Below, in pieces: positions 45,400 to 58,375 of a DNA stretch of 64,000 nt (positions within the stretch are counted from its first letter, which is position 1; every line of letters starts with the position of its first letter). Made by a program: the position numbers and the translations under genes. Source of the stretch: Chelydra serpentina (taxonomy: Eukaryota; Chordata; Testudines; Chelydridae); the NCBI GenBank assembly GCA_037349315.1, contig JBAIAC010000004.1, positions 31,437,001 to 31,501,000 on the forward strand, given 5' to 3'. The notes under the pieces were generated by a model, which was not told where the DNA came from, did not search any database, and worked only from the letters and a program-made list of their open reading frames with translations.

Positions 45400-46560
45400 A
45401 ATAACAAATAATGACAAATGTTCTTGGAGGGGGGAGGGATTAAAAAAAGAGACAGGAACTGAATTAGTCCAAACAAAAGGTCTACAAATACAATGCAAGG
45501 ACTCTGTTAAGAGCAGGCCTGGTAAACAGAACAGTGTGAGATTGGAAATTGGTGAACCAAAATTGGTGTTTTGGAAATTAGGCCTAACTGGTGGACAAAA
45601 TAATAAGATGAACTATTCTATCTATTACTCCCTTTTGGGATCCTTTAATTAAAAAAAAAAAGAGAGAGAGAGAGACTTTGGAGGAAAGCAGGATGCCCTG
45701 ATGCTGGCTGACCGAAAGAAGGGAATGCAAATGCTGGCTGCATGGAAGATGAGAAAAGGGAATGAATGAGCAAACTTTACTATCATGGCTTCCCGTGGCT
45801 CCTGGGACCAGATCTTCTTTGTCCTAATCCTGAGAGATGTTCTGACCAGACTGGGCCAGAAAGAGGGACCAGATGACACTGCTAGCCCCTGCTAAATCCT
45901 GAGCACCACCTGAGATGTGAGACTTCATCTCCTCCCTCCCACCCCTCCCCCTATTTTTCCTTTTCCTTCCCTACCTTATTTCTTCTCTTTCCTATCTGTC
46001 TTCTTTTTGCTTCGGTCTAATAAGAGTCTGGCTTAGCTGGCCACGACTGCATATTTTACAACAATGCTGTGAGCCTGTGACCAGAGAGGCAGCTGTACAC
46101 AATGCCCTAAATGGCCTAGTGCTGGTACAAATTTGCCAAGTCTTGGCGTGGCTAATACAGCTATGTGCTATGCCTGTGTTTTTCCAGCAGTGAGGCTGCA
46201 ATTGAGAGTCTACACCAGAGACAGAAGCTGCATTTTTTCTTTATCTTTGCTATTCTTTTCTTTCCCCTTCTCTGCGTGTGTTGTTTTGCTTTGCCTTCTA
46301 GGAAAAGGGATTGGACTTCAAAACAGCTCTAGTCCCTCTCAGCTAGCTGCTTCTCCATTCCCCCAAAGCTCAGTTATTACCATCTTTAATACCATCTACG
46401 AGACTGTCAAACAAGGTTCCCTCACCCGCCCTTCTAAAGGGTCTCTACAGCTAAAGCGAACAACAGATATTGTTAAAATGAAAGCCCTGTTTTAATACTT
46501 TACATTTCAAGTCCTTTGACTGTTATTTTTCAATGTATCTTTAATAAAAGGTTAAAAAGA
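45400..46560. mobile_element. Possible LTR-type dispersed repeat
   Basis: The block includes an A-rich/(GA)n tract (45649-45675), a C/T-rich centre (45905-46010) and a T-rich 3' end with CTTTAATAAAAGG (about 46540). I recall similar dispersed wording in turtle genomes but cannot name the family or show target duplications. Confidence 0.3.
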
Positions 46561-46887
46561 TTTTTAATGATGTGTTTGCCATGGTACTAAGCTGGCTGAC
46601 GTCTCTGTATACTAACTCCCAAACTTTGTTTAAAGCTGCTTTAATGTTGGACAGTTACAGGGCAATGTTAGCATTTTGGCTCTTTGGGCCCATACTTTCC
46701 ATCTAAATTAATACAACAGTAACCTGATCTGTTTCTAAATACCTATATTGGGAACAGAAATTTGATAATAAAGGTCTCTTCAGTCTTACAGGCAAAAGGT
46801 TTAACAAGACAGAGTGTGTGGAAGTTGAAGCTTCACAAATTCAGACTTAAAAAAAAAAAGCACTTTTTTTTTTTTTTTAAACCACGG

Positions 46888-47095
46888 AGGGTAATTATCC
46901 ATTGAAACAGCTTGCCAAGGGTTGTGGTGGATTCTCCATCACTGGAAGCTTCAAAATCAAGATTAGATGTTTTTCTAGTTCAAATCTAATAGTTGTGGTT
47001 GAATGAATTGGAGGGAGGTCTATGGCCTATGTTGTGTAGGAGCTTAGACTAGATGATTATCAATGATCCCATCTGGCCTTAACATCTATGAACCA
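46888..47095 (+). mobile_element. Old CR1 3'-end fragment
   Basis: CTTGCCAAGGGTTGTGGTGG, GAAGCTTCAAAATCAAG, GGAGCTTAGACTAGATGATT and AACATCTATGAA form the 3' part of an older CR1 subfamily. Only a trace of ORF2 C-terminal coding remains. Confidence 0.8.
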
Positions 47096-48047
47096 AATAG
47101 TGCTTGGACATCTCTTCTAAAAATATGCCACTTCTCAGAACGTGAGCGTGGAATCCTAAAATTTGGGAGGAACTAATACTAGCAGTGACTAAAAATATGA
47201 CTCTAAGTAGTTAAATTTCCACCCTTGAAATCCTCCCTGGTACTCTAAAGAGTGACTTCTGCTCCCCACATCCATTCTTTGAGACTCAGTTCTATTATAC
47301 TCAGGTTTTACAGTAGTGTAACTCCATTGAAATAACTGAAATACCATTGTGAATCGGGCTCTGTGTTTTGATGACCTCTTCCAGGTGAAGTGATGGGCAG
47401 TCGCTTAGAGCCTGACAGAATTGTTAAATTAGCAGCAACCTGGCCTGCTGATTGAGCATGCCAAGGTACCGTAGTATTGCAGTATTCCCAGCCACTGTCA
47501 GCCCTGTAATCAGCAAATTGAAGACCTTCACATGGCCACCACTAAACTGTCAAGTTGACCTGCATCTTGAGGTCAAATGATAAGTTCAAAATACGGTTCA
47601 TGAACATGGGTGCAGGCGCTCTGGTACTGTTTCCTGTTTAAATAGCCCTGAACGTCTGTTGTTATGCTGTGGGATTTCCTGACTTGCCTGTTAATTAAAA
47701 TTTTGAGTTTGTGCTTTATTTCTAAAGTCTGACTCTTCATGTAGTTTTCTAAAGGTAACTTTATCTGCATCTTTGCTGGATGATGCAACACATTTGCATG
47801 TTGTTAAAGTAAAGGAGGTAATGAGTATCTAAAACATAGAAATCTTGATTTATCAGTAGATTTGCAAAGTATAAAACTGCAAACAAAAATAGATACAGAC
47901 ATTTCAGATGCCATTTAACAAAACATTTTAACAGGACTGAATTTCATGTTCTGCCAAAATGTCATTAAGAGCGGTACTGCATGCAGCAGAAACTCATAAT
48001 GTAACAGAGCAACTCTAAACCCCAAGCTGACTCTGTGAGCCGTCTTA

Positions 48048-48313
48048 GGCCAGGTCTACACTACCACGGTAAGTCGATTAACATAACTGAAGTCGACGTA
48101 GCTAGATCCACTTACCGTGGTGTCTACACCGTGCTGTGTCGACGGGAGATGCTCTCCCACCGACTTACTTTACTCTTCTCGGGGAGATGGAGCACAGAAA
48201 TTGACGGGAGAGCGCTCTCCCGTCGATTTAGCACGTCTTCACCTAACCCACTAAATGTGTGATTCACATTGATTGCAGCAGCGCCGATTTAGCTCCGTAG
48301 TGAAGATGTGCTC
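48048..48313. mobile_element. Harbinger-like MITE
   Basis: The left end GGCCAGGTCTACACTACCAC shares GTCTACACTAC with the autonomous Harbinger at 37243. Internal inverted blocks occur (GACGGGAGATGCTCTCCC, GACGGGAGAGCGCTCTCCCG, CGATTTAGC). TTA precedes the left end. The right end (TCCGTAGTGAAGATGTG) is decayed, and the target duplication is not confirmed there. Confidence 0.8.
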
Positions 48314-48473
48314 TCAAATACCTAAATCAAAAACACTGCCTTTCCTTTGCTTTCCTTCCCTTCTTTTCCCCTGCCACTATAGCACTCTCCTTCATCTGCT
48401 GTCTTAGGTCCCGTAGGGCCCGAGGAAGGACTTGCTGCTTTTATGAATCCTGTCTGGTAGGACTCATTGTTCA

Positions 48474-48916
48474 TAGATTCATAGATTCTAGGGCTGGAAG
48501 GGACCTCGAGAGGTCATTGAGTCCAGCCCCCTGCCCTCATGGCAGGACCAATTACTGTCTAGACCATCCCTGATAGACATTTATCTAACCTACTCTTAAA
48601 TATCTCCAGAGATGGAGATTCCACAACCTCCCTGGGCAGTTTATTCCAGTGTTTAACCACCCTGACAGTTAGGAACGTTTTCCTAATGTCCAGCCTAAAC
48701 CTCCCTTGCTGCAGTTTAAGCCCATTGCTTCTTGTTCTATCCTTAGAGGCTAAGATGAACAAGTTTTCTCCCTCCTCCTTATGACACCCTTTTAGATACC
48801 TGAAGACTGCTATCATGTCCCCTCTCAGTCTTCTCTTTTCCAAACTAAACAAACCCAATTCCTTCAGCCTTCCTTCATAGGTCATGTTCTCTAGACCCTT
48901 AATCATTCTTATTGTT
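48474..48916 (-). mobile_element. CR1 3' part, antisense (ATCTATGA-tail subfamily)
   Basis: ATTCATAGATTCTAGGGCTG at the left end is the reverse-complement tail. The - strand frame 48906-48559 encodes the ORF2 C terminus almost uninterrupted ([20 protein letters not shown] and [15 protein letters not shown]). It is closely similar to the short piece at 18242-18320. Confidence 0.92.
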
Positions 48917-50100
48917 CAGCTCATAGTTCATGCCATTCTTTTTGTTGAGTGCATTCTATTGAATCACACTAATTCACTCTTCCCAGGGAAAGACAAATAC
49001 AACTGGTTCCAAAGGTGAATATCCTTTATTTTATTTGCACTGCCATTACCTATGTATACTTCAAACTTCATGTTTGCCGTTGATTCAGCAGTTATACTTG
49101 TGCATGTACTGAGCTTTCTTGATGGCATTCTCCTCTCTTTGGGTGCTGTAATCTTATATTTACATAAGTAAAATGTCAGCTCATAAAGTCTTTATTCTCA
49201 CCAGCTTTCTAACAACTCCCAAACTTCTAAAAAAGGTTTGGAGTACAAGTTACCTTATACTCAACTGTCACAGTTCTTGTCATCATTGCCACTTGAGAGC
49301 ATCCTCGTGGTTCTTGTGGTTCCTTGCAAAATACAGCTTTCAATATACTGTGCTATGACACAATAAAAGCTTGCTTTTATGTCTGCTTTTGTTTCTCTTG
49401 TCTACAAATAATGCATTGATTGAACATCCGCCTTATTGTCACAATATTGTTTACTGTACACCAGGAATGTATTAGTAATATGACAAACATCTCTTGTCCC
49501 TTCATAAATAAGATAACTCTCTTTTGCAGAGCACAGTTACTTTTAATGCACATGGAATAAAATACGTTTGAATATATACTGTTAACATCAGTTTCAGGAG
49601 TTATTGTGGAAATAACCACATACCACACACCCCTGTGACTAGTTGCTTTGTCTCTCACAACAGGCCATGTTCCCCATATCCAGTCTTCTTCCTGCATGGG
49701 TGTGGAGGGCCTGTTCTGTGGCAGAAATACTGTGTACAGCAAATGTAGGGATAGGATTTTGGAAGCCTGAGCAGCAATCCCTGAAGAGAGAGGGAGTTGT
49801 ATAGTGTACAGTTATTTTTTTTGTTTTGTTTTAACTAGAGCCACTCCTATGCAGCCACTCCTTAGAGCAACTCTTCAACTTCCTGGCAAATAGACCTCTA
49901 CTCTGTGTGGTCCTCGAGTACCAGTTGGACAGCTGTTCTTCTTACTAGTTCAATCTGCATGGGCTGTGAAGTTATGAGAGGGCTACAGTTATTTGACAAA
50001 GCTTTAATTTGGCAGCTTTATTTAATAGCTTGTCTTGTATATTTCATAAGTGAGATTGTATAAACAATTCCAAGGTACTGCAGTCCAAGAGAAGGACCTC
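48917..50100. other. Intron; one unassigned 121-codon open frame
   Basis: A - strand frame at 49377-49742 (starting MLYTVFLPQNRPS) has no domain I recognise and no splice or promoter context. AATAAA occurs near 49362 on the + strand. I make no functional claim. Confidence 0.4.
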
Positions 50101-50107
50101 ACGGTTA

Positions 50108-50400
50108 AAGCGCCAGACTGGGAATCAGGAAATCTGGGTTCGGATGCTGCTTATGTCACAGGCTTCTTGTGTGACCTTGGGGAGAGCATTTAGGGCTAGA
50201 TCTTCAGATGGAGTACATGGATTTACACCTGCCCGGCATCTAGTTCCTAATCTCACTCTGCCTCAGTTCATCATCAGTAAAATGGCGATAATATTTCATC
50301 TTTTTCTAGTCTATGTAGATTATAAATGTATAGGGCAGGAACGGTCTCTTACTATCTATTCACTCATTGTCTAATACAATGGGGCCCTGATACTGGTTGG
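50108..50400 (+). mobile_element. MIR-type SINE with an internal extra block
   Basis: GCCAGACTGGGAATCAGG, AATCTGGGTTCGGATGCTGC, GTGTGACCTTGGGGAGAGCA and later CTCTGCCTCAGTTCATCATC...GTAAAATGGCGATAATA are MIR blocks in order. About 60 bp of unrelated sequence (AGGGCTAGATCTTCAGATGG onward) separates two of them. Confidence 0.75.
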
Positions 50401-50537
50401 GGCCTCTAGGCATTACAAATAGCCAGTCCTCTAAATATAAATTCAGTGTTTGTGTGTTTATATATGGCTTTATTTTAAAATGCTATCAATACACAGATTG
50501 ATATTACGAATAACGAAGTATACGTCTATAGATAGAT

Positions 50538-50931
50538 CAGGGGTGGCCAACCTGAGCCTGAGAAGGAGCCAGAATTTACCAATGTACATTGCCAAAGAGC
50601 CACAGTAATACGTCAGCAGCCCCTCATCAGCTGCCCCCCGCTCCCAGCGCCTCCTCCTTCCTCCCCGCACCTCCCAATCAGCTGTTTTGTGGCGTGCAGG
50701 AGGCTCTGGGTGGGAGGGGGAGGAGCGAGTGCATGGCAGGCTCAGGGGAGGGGGCAGGAAGGGGTGGAGTGGGGGCAGGGTCTGTGGCAAAGTCGGGGGT
50801 TGAGCACTGAACACCCTCCGGCACATTGTTGCCTGTAGCTCCAGCTTCGGAGTCGGTACCTATACAAGGAGCCGCATATTAACTTCTGAAGAGCCGCATG
50901 TGGCTCTGGAGCCACAGGTTGGCCACCCCTG
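50538..50931. mobile_element. Non-autonomous hAT element
   Basis: The 394-bp unit starts CAGGGGTGGCCAACCTGAGC and ends CCACAGGTTGGCCACCCCTG. The flanks AGATAGAT (50530-50537) and TGATAAAT (50932-50939) match at 6 of 8 positions. The GC-rich centre encodes nothing. Confidence 0.9.
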
Positions 50932-52633
50932 TGATAAATAGTGAGTTATACACTTTTAAAATCTTTGCTATTTCTTTTTTATTGGGCGTATACTTGGGGT
51001 TTTTTTTAATTTTTATTTTTAAATTTGAATAGCATTTTACATGGGGGAAACACCTTTAGAAGATTCATAAAACCAAAGATTTCTTGCCATTCATCTTGTT
51101 TGCTTTGTTTATAGCAAAGAAGTGGTTCAGCAAGTTGCATGGCACACCCACATTACTTATTCATTTTGAACTGAAATAGAGTAGGGTTGTTACCTGTAAT
51201 AAATTGGCCTGTTCATATAACACAATGTTTGCAACTGTATTGAGCTACCTTGTTTCTGTATCTGAAGACTTATCCTACCAAATTGCTTTGGTAATCGTCA
51301 TTAAACTAAAAATTACTTTGGTTCTTTATGTTCTTTGGAACTCCAAAAATGCCCATTATTCCAGTCGACGTCGGGGTCTCTTGGTGGTGTTGGTTTTTTT
51401 TTTTTTTTTTAATCTAACCAGAAGATCCATAACTACAATATGTAATTTTATGTCTTTTCAAAAATTAGTTTACAATTGCAATATGAGCTCAAAAATTAAT
51501 AAAAGTAGGGTCCAGTTCAATTGCAGTAAAACTTGAGTAACTCCATGTGAAACAAATTAATCTTGAAGCTTTGTTCCACTACTAATAAGACTCCTGTGGC
51601 ATCAAAAGTCAGCTTTAATTTTCTAAGGCTATTTTAAATTATCCTGTATCTACTTATCACTAATGTACTTAAATCACAAATCTCTATTAGAATGACAGAG
51701 GCCCTGAATTCCACCCTGAAGCTTCAGTATAGCAATTTTCAGATGGCAGACCAGTGTTAAGTTATGCAATGTGCTAAAATGCACATTTCTTTTTGGTTAA
51801 ACTAAAGAGGCTTTTAAACTGTGGGAGATGCACAGATCCGGAGCTAAATACTTATTTTTTGCAAGAATATGGAATATGAATGGCTTCACTAAAATATTTC
51901 AGCCCACAACAAATCCTTTTTGGAGAGATGCTGTATGCACAAATAATCCTGATAGTTGAATTTCTGACTGGGTTGGTTATGTTTTTAATAAGCATAGACC
52001 TGGAGCAGCTATTTGCGAAATGGTAAAAGGCAAAAGGTAAAGAAAGGCATGTCTTTAGTTCTTCCTTATACCATATTTTATGTTGAGCCATTATTTGTTT
52101 TTTTCCCTAATAGCTTCTTATATGTTTTTAAGTTACAGAAATCTTGGGTAGTGTTACAATTTTTTTAAAATGTGACGATTTTTTTAAGTTGACAGTGTAC
52201 ACTTAACAGAATCGCTGAGTCTTTAAAAGAGAATTGAATCATGAGTAGAATGGATTTATAAAGAAAAACCTTTCCAGGCAAACTATTTTCTTTGGGTGGA
52301 ATTAGTGGATGGTGCGACTATAGTAAATGTAATACTGTATATTTGTGTATTAAAAATAGGATAAGGTCTAACATTTTACATAATTCAAATTGGATTGGAC
52401 ATGAGCCCTCTGTGTTTCAAAAATGGCTGAAGAACAACAAACAAAGGATAATGCTAAATAACACTGGATATCAGCAGTGTCCTTTGATGATATCCTTTGT
52501 TGGATAAAAAAAGAAGGTAATGATAAATAGCACTGTATTAAGTTGTGGGGAGGTGGGGTGCAGGGATCAGTGCTATAGGGGACATGTGGAAAAGAGTAAT
52601 ATTCAGAGATTTGGGTTTGTTAGTAGACACCAA

Positions 52634-53409
52634 GGCCTTGGCTACACTTACGAGTTACAGCGCAATAAAACTGCCTGCAGCGCTGTAACTCACTAACTGG
52701 CTACACTTGCAAGGCACGTGCAGCGCTGTATCTCCTCAGATACAGCGCTGCATGTACTCCACCTCCCCGAGAGGAATAACATTTGTTGTGCAGTGGGTGG
52801 AACACTGGTGCTTCAATGTAGCCAGGGAATTCCTAGTAACTTACCTCCGGAAGCTCCCTTTGTTTTGAAACGGCACTTCCGGGTTGGAGTTCAGAGCTCC
52901 GTCTGGAGCTGCTTTACAAAAAAAAAAGCAAACAGGTACTGTTTGCAGGCGGGGGGGCTCCGTTAGGAATGCTGCAGCAAAGTTGGCTTGCAGAGAGGCG
53001 GGGGGGGGAGGGGGCTCCGTTTCCCCGAGTTCTCTTTTATCTGCTCTTTAAAAACAAACAAAGCCCCTGCTGCTTGCTTTCAGTGATTGAGAGAGAGGCA
53101 GGGGATGTGGAGGTGTGTAAACTTAGGAGATAATGAGCTGACACACTGTGGATACCCCAAAAAGCCATACTCTCTCCCCACACGCTTCCTGTCACACTCC
53201 CCCCTCACCCCCCCCATTTGAAAAGCACGTTGCAGCCACTTGAACGCCCATAATGCACTGCTCCCAATACAGCTGCAAATGCCTCAAATGTAGCCACGTT
53301 AGTGCGCTGGCAGCTGCCAGTGTGGACAGGCTGCAGCGCTTTCCCTATTCAGCTGTACGAAGACGGGTTTAACTCACAGCGCTGTACATCTGCAAGTGTA
53401 GCCAAGGCC
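52634..53409. mobile_element. Harbinger-like MITE, 776 bp
   Basis: The left end GGCCTTGGCTACACTTACG is matched by the inverted right end TGCAAGTGTAGCCAAGGCC. Further CAGCGCTGTA words are inverted inside. CAA flanks both sides (52631-52633 and 53410-53412), a 3-bp duplication close to the TWA used by Harbinger elements. Confidence 0.88.
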
Positions 53410-53554
53410 CAAGTTAGACTTTAGTTTGCATTGCAATATACCAATGAAGCACTAGTTGCAATCCCAGTGTATTGCAAATGACTTAACAACCAGTGCAGAT
53501 GGTCCAAGCTCTGAGGCATTAACTACCACTTAAGGACTCAGTTTTACAAGGTGT

Positions 53555-53690
53555 TGAATGCTCTGGCTATAATCCAGTGAAGCGCTTAAGTACACTTTCA
53601 ACTTTCAGCATTTGAGCAGTCTCACTGAAGTCCATAAGATAATGCACTTGCTTATATGCTTTGTTGGATCAGGGCACGTGTGCTTAGCAC
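53555..53690. mobile_element. Short foldback MITE relic
   Basis: AATCCAGTGAAGCGCTTAAG, a central CTTTCAACTTTCAGCA, a CACTGAAGTCCATAAG block and GCACTTGCTTATATGCTTTG form weak inverted symmetry like that at 24125-24225. It is heavily decayed. Confidence 0.4.
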
Positions 53691-54199
53691 CTTGCAGAGT
53701 TGAACCCTACATAGGAATTTTTGGTAGAAAATAAACTGTATGGGACTGTTCCCAACTGGCATGGAGATGGACTCTGAATTATGTAAAACTGTGACCACCG
53801 AATTATGTTGGCAAAGGATACGCCAAGTGTGATCTCCTAAAGACTAGTCATACAAGTTAAATGTACATTGCATTATTTTAAACTTCCAGAAAATATAAAT
53901 AAGAACATTCAGATTAAGTAAATTTCTTCTTATTTTTCCTTTCCCCCCTTACAATATCTGGAATCTCCCCCTTCAGGTGCTTGACTACTTCTCAAGATGT
54001 ATACTAAACTTTAGGAGGGAATGCATAGTTTAAATTGGACAGGTGCACTATGCAGCTTTAAATTTAAAGTTCATAATATCAAAGATACTAACATAGGTAA
54101 CAAGCTACACTAAAGGCAGCAATAGAGGCTAAACAAAAATAGGACTTAGCAAGACAGAGAAAATACATTATCTTAATATAAAACTCTTCCATTTACTCT

Positions 54200-55498
54200 T
54201 GTTAAAGCCATCAGTTTTAATTTTTCATCTATTTGTTAAGTTGGCCTGTGAAATCCTTAACAAACATGACACCCACAACAATCTCTTCACCCTGGAGAGG
54301 ACAACTATACAGTTCCTGAAATCTAACTACCAGATAGTGATCACACTATCAGACAAAGGGGGTACCATCATCGTCCTCAACTGTGATGAGTATGTGACGG
54401 AGGCCAACTGACAGCTCTTTGACACCACCTACTATAAAGAACTCAGAGAAGACTCCACACCACAGTTTACCTAGGAATTTAAGGATATCATCAAATCTTT
54501 CCCCAAACAACTCCAAGAGAAACTCTACAAACTTATCTCCTATGAACCCACCCCAGGGACTTTCAACATGCTTCCCAAGGTAGACAAACAAGGGAACCCA
54601 TCATATCTGGCTGCAGCACTCCTCCTGAGGGAATATGGGGACTTATTGAAACCATCCTCAAACCACTCAGCATACAAAGGGCCTACTTTCTACAGGACAC
54701 AACCGACTTCCTCCACAAACTCTGCAACATTAATAACCTCCCTCAGAACACCATCCTTGCCACCATAGATGTCACTTCTCTATGCACCAGCATCTATAGC
54801 TGCCTGCCTCAAATATTTACATGACAACGGACAACCCTCAGATATCCACCGCAGATACATTGGCAAACTCATCCATTTCATCCTCACTCATAACAATTTT
54901 ATATGCAACAACAAATACTTTATCCAAAACACAGGAACTGCCGTACATACTAGGATGGCTCCCCAATATGCCAATCTCTTCATGGGTCACCTTGAAGAAG
55001 AATTTCTGGACAAATGCACCACAAAACCATTGAGTTATCTCAAGTATATCATTGATATTTTTATGCTCTGAACAGATGACTTAAACTCCCTCGTGATTTC
55101 CGCCACAACTTCAACAACCACCACCTGTCCATTACACTCTCCTTGGGACACACCCACACTAGCATCAACTTCCTGGACACCACAATCAACTTCCACAATG
55201 GAACCCTTCAGACAACTATGTACAAGAAACCCATGGATCGCTACAACTAGTTTAATAGATTCAGTAACCACCCCAAACACACCAAGAAATCTGTTATCTA
55301 CCTCCAGGCACTCAGATACCACAGAATATGCTCGGAGGAAAAAGTACAGGGTATACATCTTAACACACTCAAAACTGTCTTTACCAAATGAGGGCTGTGT
55401 TAGACATTAAAAATAACGGTCTTAATAAAGACACTGGATTGACAGCTTATTACAACAACCTGTAACCCACTAACCCCCTGATTTTGTCCTATGACTAC
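54200..55498 (+). pseudogene. Penelope-like element reverse transcriptase remnant
   Basis: Penelope-like elements encode a telomerase-related reverse transcriptase, often with a GIY-YIG endonuclease. Recognisable pieces on the + strand: SDKGGTIIVLNCDEYVTEAN (54340-54408), MLPKVDKQGNP (54568-54600), then after a deletion and frame change the first palm aspartate in DVTSLCTSI (about 54766-54795), TRMAPQYANLFMGHLEEEFL (54949-55010) and YIIDIF (about 55042-55060). In the last, the usual YIDD-type motif has lost its first aspartate. Stops at about 54409 and 54471 and a frameshift near 54600 confirm decay; several look like CpG-to-TpG changes. A GIY-YIG domain is not recognisable. Confidence 0.85.
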
Positions 55499-56345
55499 AA
55501 AGTAACTGTAGACATTAAAACTGCTGTTGCATGTCCACACTAGCTCCTTGTCAACAAAAGACTAGCTACCTTTTTGTTCACAAAACTTTGTAGTATTGAC
55601 AAGGGGTAACATATTACAGCAGTGTTACAATTACTGTAGAAAGTAGAAGTTAGATCTTCACTTTTCCCAACTTTGTGGCTTGTTTAATCTGTCTTGCACA
55701 GTCTTCCGCATTTAATTTTAAAACCAATCAACTTGTGTCAATGATATTTTTTTCCAGGGAAGCGTTTTATCAGATCTTTCTGCAGACTACTGTCAAGAGC
55801 AAATATCTAGATAGCTGTACCATTGCTGTAAATAAAATTATATTTTGCTTTTTTTGTAGTGGCTATTTACACACACACAATGCTTGAAAAATGGGGACGA
55901 GTTCAGTTTATCAAATCTTCATCAATCTCGTAGTTTTATGTAGGTAAAACTCCCAAAAGCCTGTGGCATTGCTTTTCTGAAGAAACTTGTCCATGAGTCA
56001 TTCATTGATTTTTGATTTTTTTTAGAGCACAGGAACATGACTTTTGAAACAGCAATGTAATCAATTTGTCAAGTAACTTTGGAAACCTATATTCATGTTG
56101 GTAAAGCTACTGCAGTTGTACTAAATTTTACTGTAATTGGGAAGCCATAAAAATAACTAGGATAGTTAAACCAAAAACCTTGCCAGGCATTGCTGTTAAT
56201 GCCAGGTCAGTGACTGTTTTTGTTGTTTTGCCAGAGAAAAAATAAGTTATTAATACCAGAGCCAAACAAGTAAAACCAACAGGCAAACAGCAATCAACTC
56301 AGCACTGTAATTCAGTTGTTTTCATTGATCTAGTTTGTGTTCTCA

Positions 56346-57215
56346 TTTCATAGTTAATATTGATAAATTCAAAGTAATGCACATTGGAGAACATAATCCT
56401 AACTATACATATACAATGATGGGGTCTAAATTAGCTGTTACCACTCAAGAAAGAGATCTTGGAGTCATTGCAAATAGTTCTCTGAAATCATCCACTCAAT
56501 GTGCAGCGGCAATCAAAAAAGCGAACAGAATGTTGGGAATCATCAAGAAAGGGATAGATAAGACAGAAAATATATTGTCTCTATATAAATCCATGTTACG
56601 CCCACACCTTGAATGCTGTGTGCAGATGTGGTCACCCATCTCAAAAAAGATGTATTTGAATTGGAAAAGGTTCAGAAAAGGGCAACAAAAATGGTTAGGG
56701 GTATAGAACGACTCCGTATGAGGAGAGATTAATAAGACTGGGACTTTTCAGCTTGGAAAAGAGGCAACTAAGGGGGATATGATAGAGGTCTATAAAATCG
56801 TGAGTGGTAAAGAGAAAGTAAATAAGGAAGTGTTATTTACTCCTCATAATACAAGAACAAGGGGCCACCAAATGAAATTAGTAGGTAGCAGGTTTAAAAC
56901 AAACACAAGAAAGTATTTTTTCATGCAACGCACTATCAATCTCTGGAACTCCTTGCCAGATGGTGTTGTGAAGGCCAATACTATAATGGGGTTCAGAAAG
57001 GAGCTAGATAGATTCATGGAAGATTGGTCCATCAATGGCTATTAGCCAGGATGGGCAGGAATGGTGGCCCTAGCCTCTGTTTGCCAGAAGCTGGGATTGG
57101 GTGACAGGGCATGGATCACTTGATGATAACCTGTCTGTTCATTTCCTTTGGGGCACCTGCCATTGGGCTTGATGGACCTTTGGTCTGACCCAGTATGGCC
57201 ATTCTTATGTTCAAA
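56346..57215 (+). mobile_element. CR1 3' part (TTCTTATG-tail subfamily)
   Basis: ORF2 C-terminal coding is visible at 56335-56706 (KVMHIGEHNPNYTYTM, ERDLGVIANSSLKSSTQCAA, YKSMLRPHLECCVQMWSP) and 56779-57045 ([19 protein letters not shown]), separated by a frameshift near 56705. The 3' UTR carries GATGGACCTTTGGTCTGACC and ends ATTCTTATGTTC. It is the longest relative of the copy at 10890. Confidence 0.93.
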
Positions 57216-58254
57216 TATTGAATGTGTGTTTTTGGTGCCTTCAAAACTAGGAGGAGAACGATATTCAGTGAGATTATTCATATGCTCCTTCATATTAGTG
57301 TTTTCATTCATATTCATTAACATTTATAACCACTGCTCAAAACTCACTAGAGCAATACAGTCTTTCATATTTCAGCCACTGCAATCGGGAAAACACTGTT
57401 GTCCAAAACAATCAATATATAGACTATAATGACCATTCTCCAGGGATCTTTTTAGTAAAACATCAGTGAGAAAACAAAGACAGTGGAACACCCAATGTTA
57501 ACTTCTTACTACTATCTTCCACTATATGTTCCTGGAACCAAAGACTTTAATGTCCACATGGTTACCGTGGAATTGAGATGAAAGTGGCCAAGTCATTTTG
57601 AGGGTATTCTGAGTTATGTGTCTGTTCTGAGCCTTGTCCATGTACCACTATATCCTCAGACTATTGTTCTATATTAAAAGTTACTTCTAAAAATGATCTT
57701 GCAATCCTTTCTTGTGGATAATTGGCTTGGTACGAGGTGTTATGTCATGTCATTGCATATTTAGGGAACCCTTAATCAATGGACCATTTTGATCCATATT
57801 GTCAATGTGTAGATTGGGAGTCTTTAATTTAAAACCCATTGACATAAAACCTGTAATGCTTTCTTTGGAGAGGCTATGCATTATTATACAAAGTGTACAC
57901 AGAGATGCCTGTAAAGTCACTCATTTATTCACTGCTTTTATTCTTCTATTTATAATAGCGTCTCAAAATCATGATTTATTTCTCTTAACTGTTTCGTCCT
58001 CTTCCTTTTTTTGTGTGATATCTTAACATGACTTTCCTTAATGTTACATTCTTTGATGATGTAATTGTTGAACATTCTGGGAATAGCGTATTTTAGTTTT
58101 GCAACCTCTTCAGTAACACAAAAATCATTTCCAATAGTTATTTGTGTCTTAAACAAAGATCCAGTAGTGGGTTAAAATAGAAATACATGTAGCATTAACA
58201 GGACCTTTCCATCAGAATGCAATACTTGTAAAGTAGATAAACTGTCCTTTGAGA

Positions 58255-58375
58255 GGAAGTGTTACACTTTATTTACAGATTAACAAAGGAGCATGTCTCT
58301 GAACAAGGTTGCAGAACTGGGAATGGAATCCAGGAGTTCTGACAGCCGTACCCATGTTCTAAACATTAGAACTTA
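58255..58375 (-). mobile_element. MIR-type SINE fragment
   Basis: GCAGAACTGGGAATGGAATC followed by CAGGAGTTCTGACAGCC is the reverse-complement MIR tRNA-like head region. The core nearer 58265 is poorly kept. Confidence 0.65.

Noticed and set aside
49377..49742. 121-codon open frame as a possible retroviral or host exon
   Set aside because: I see no recognisable motif or splice sites. Kept only as an unassigned open frame.
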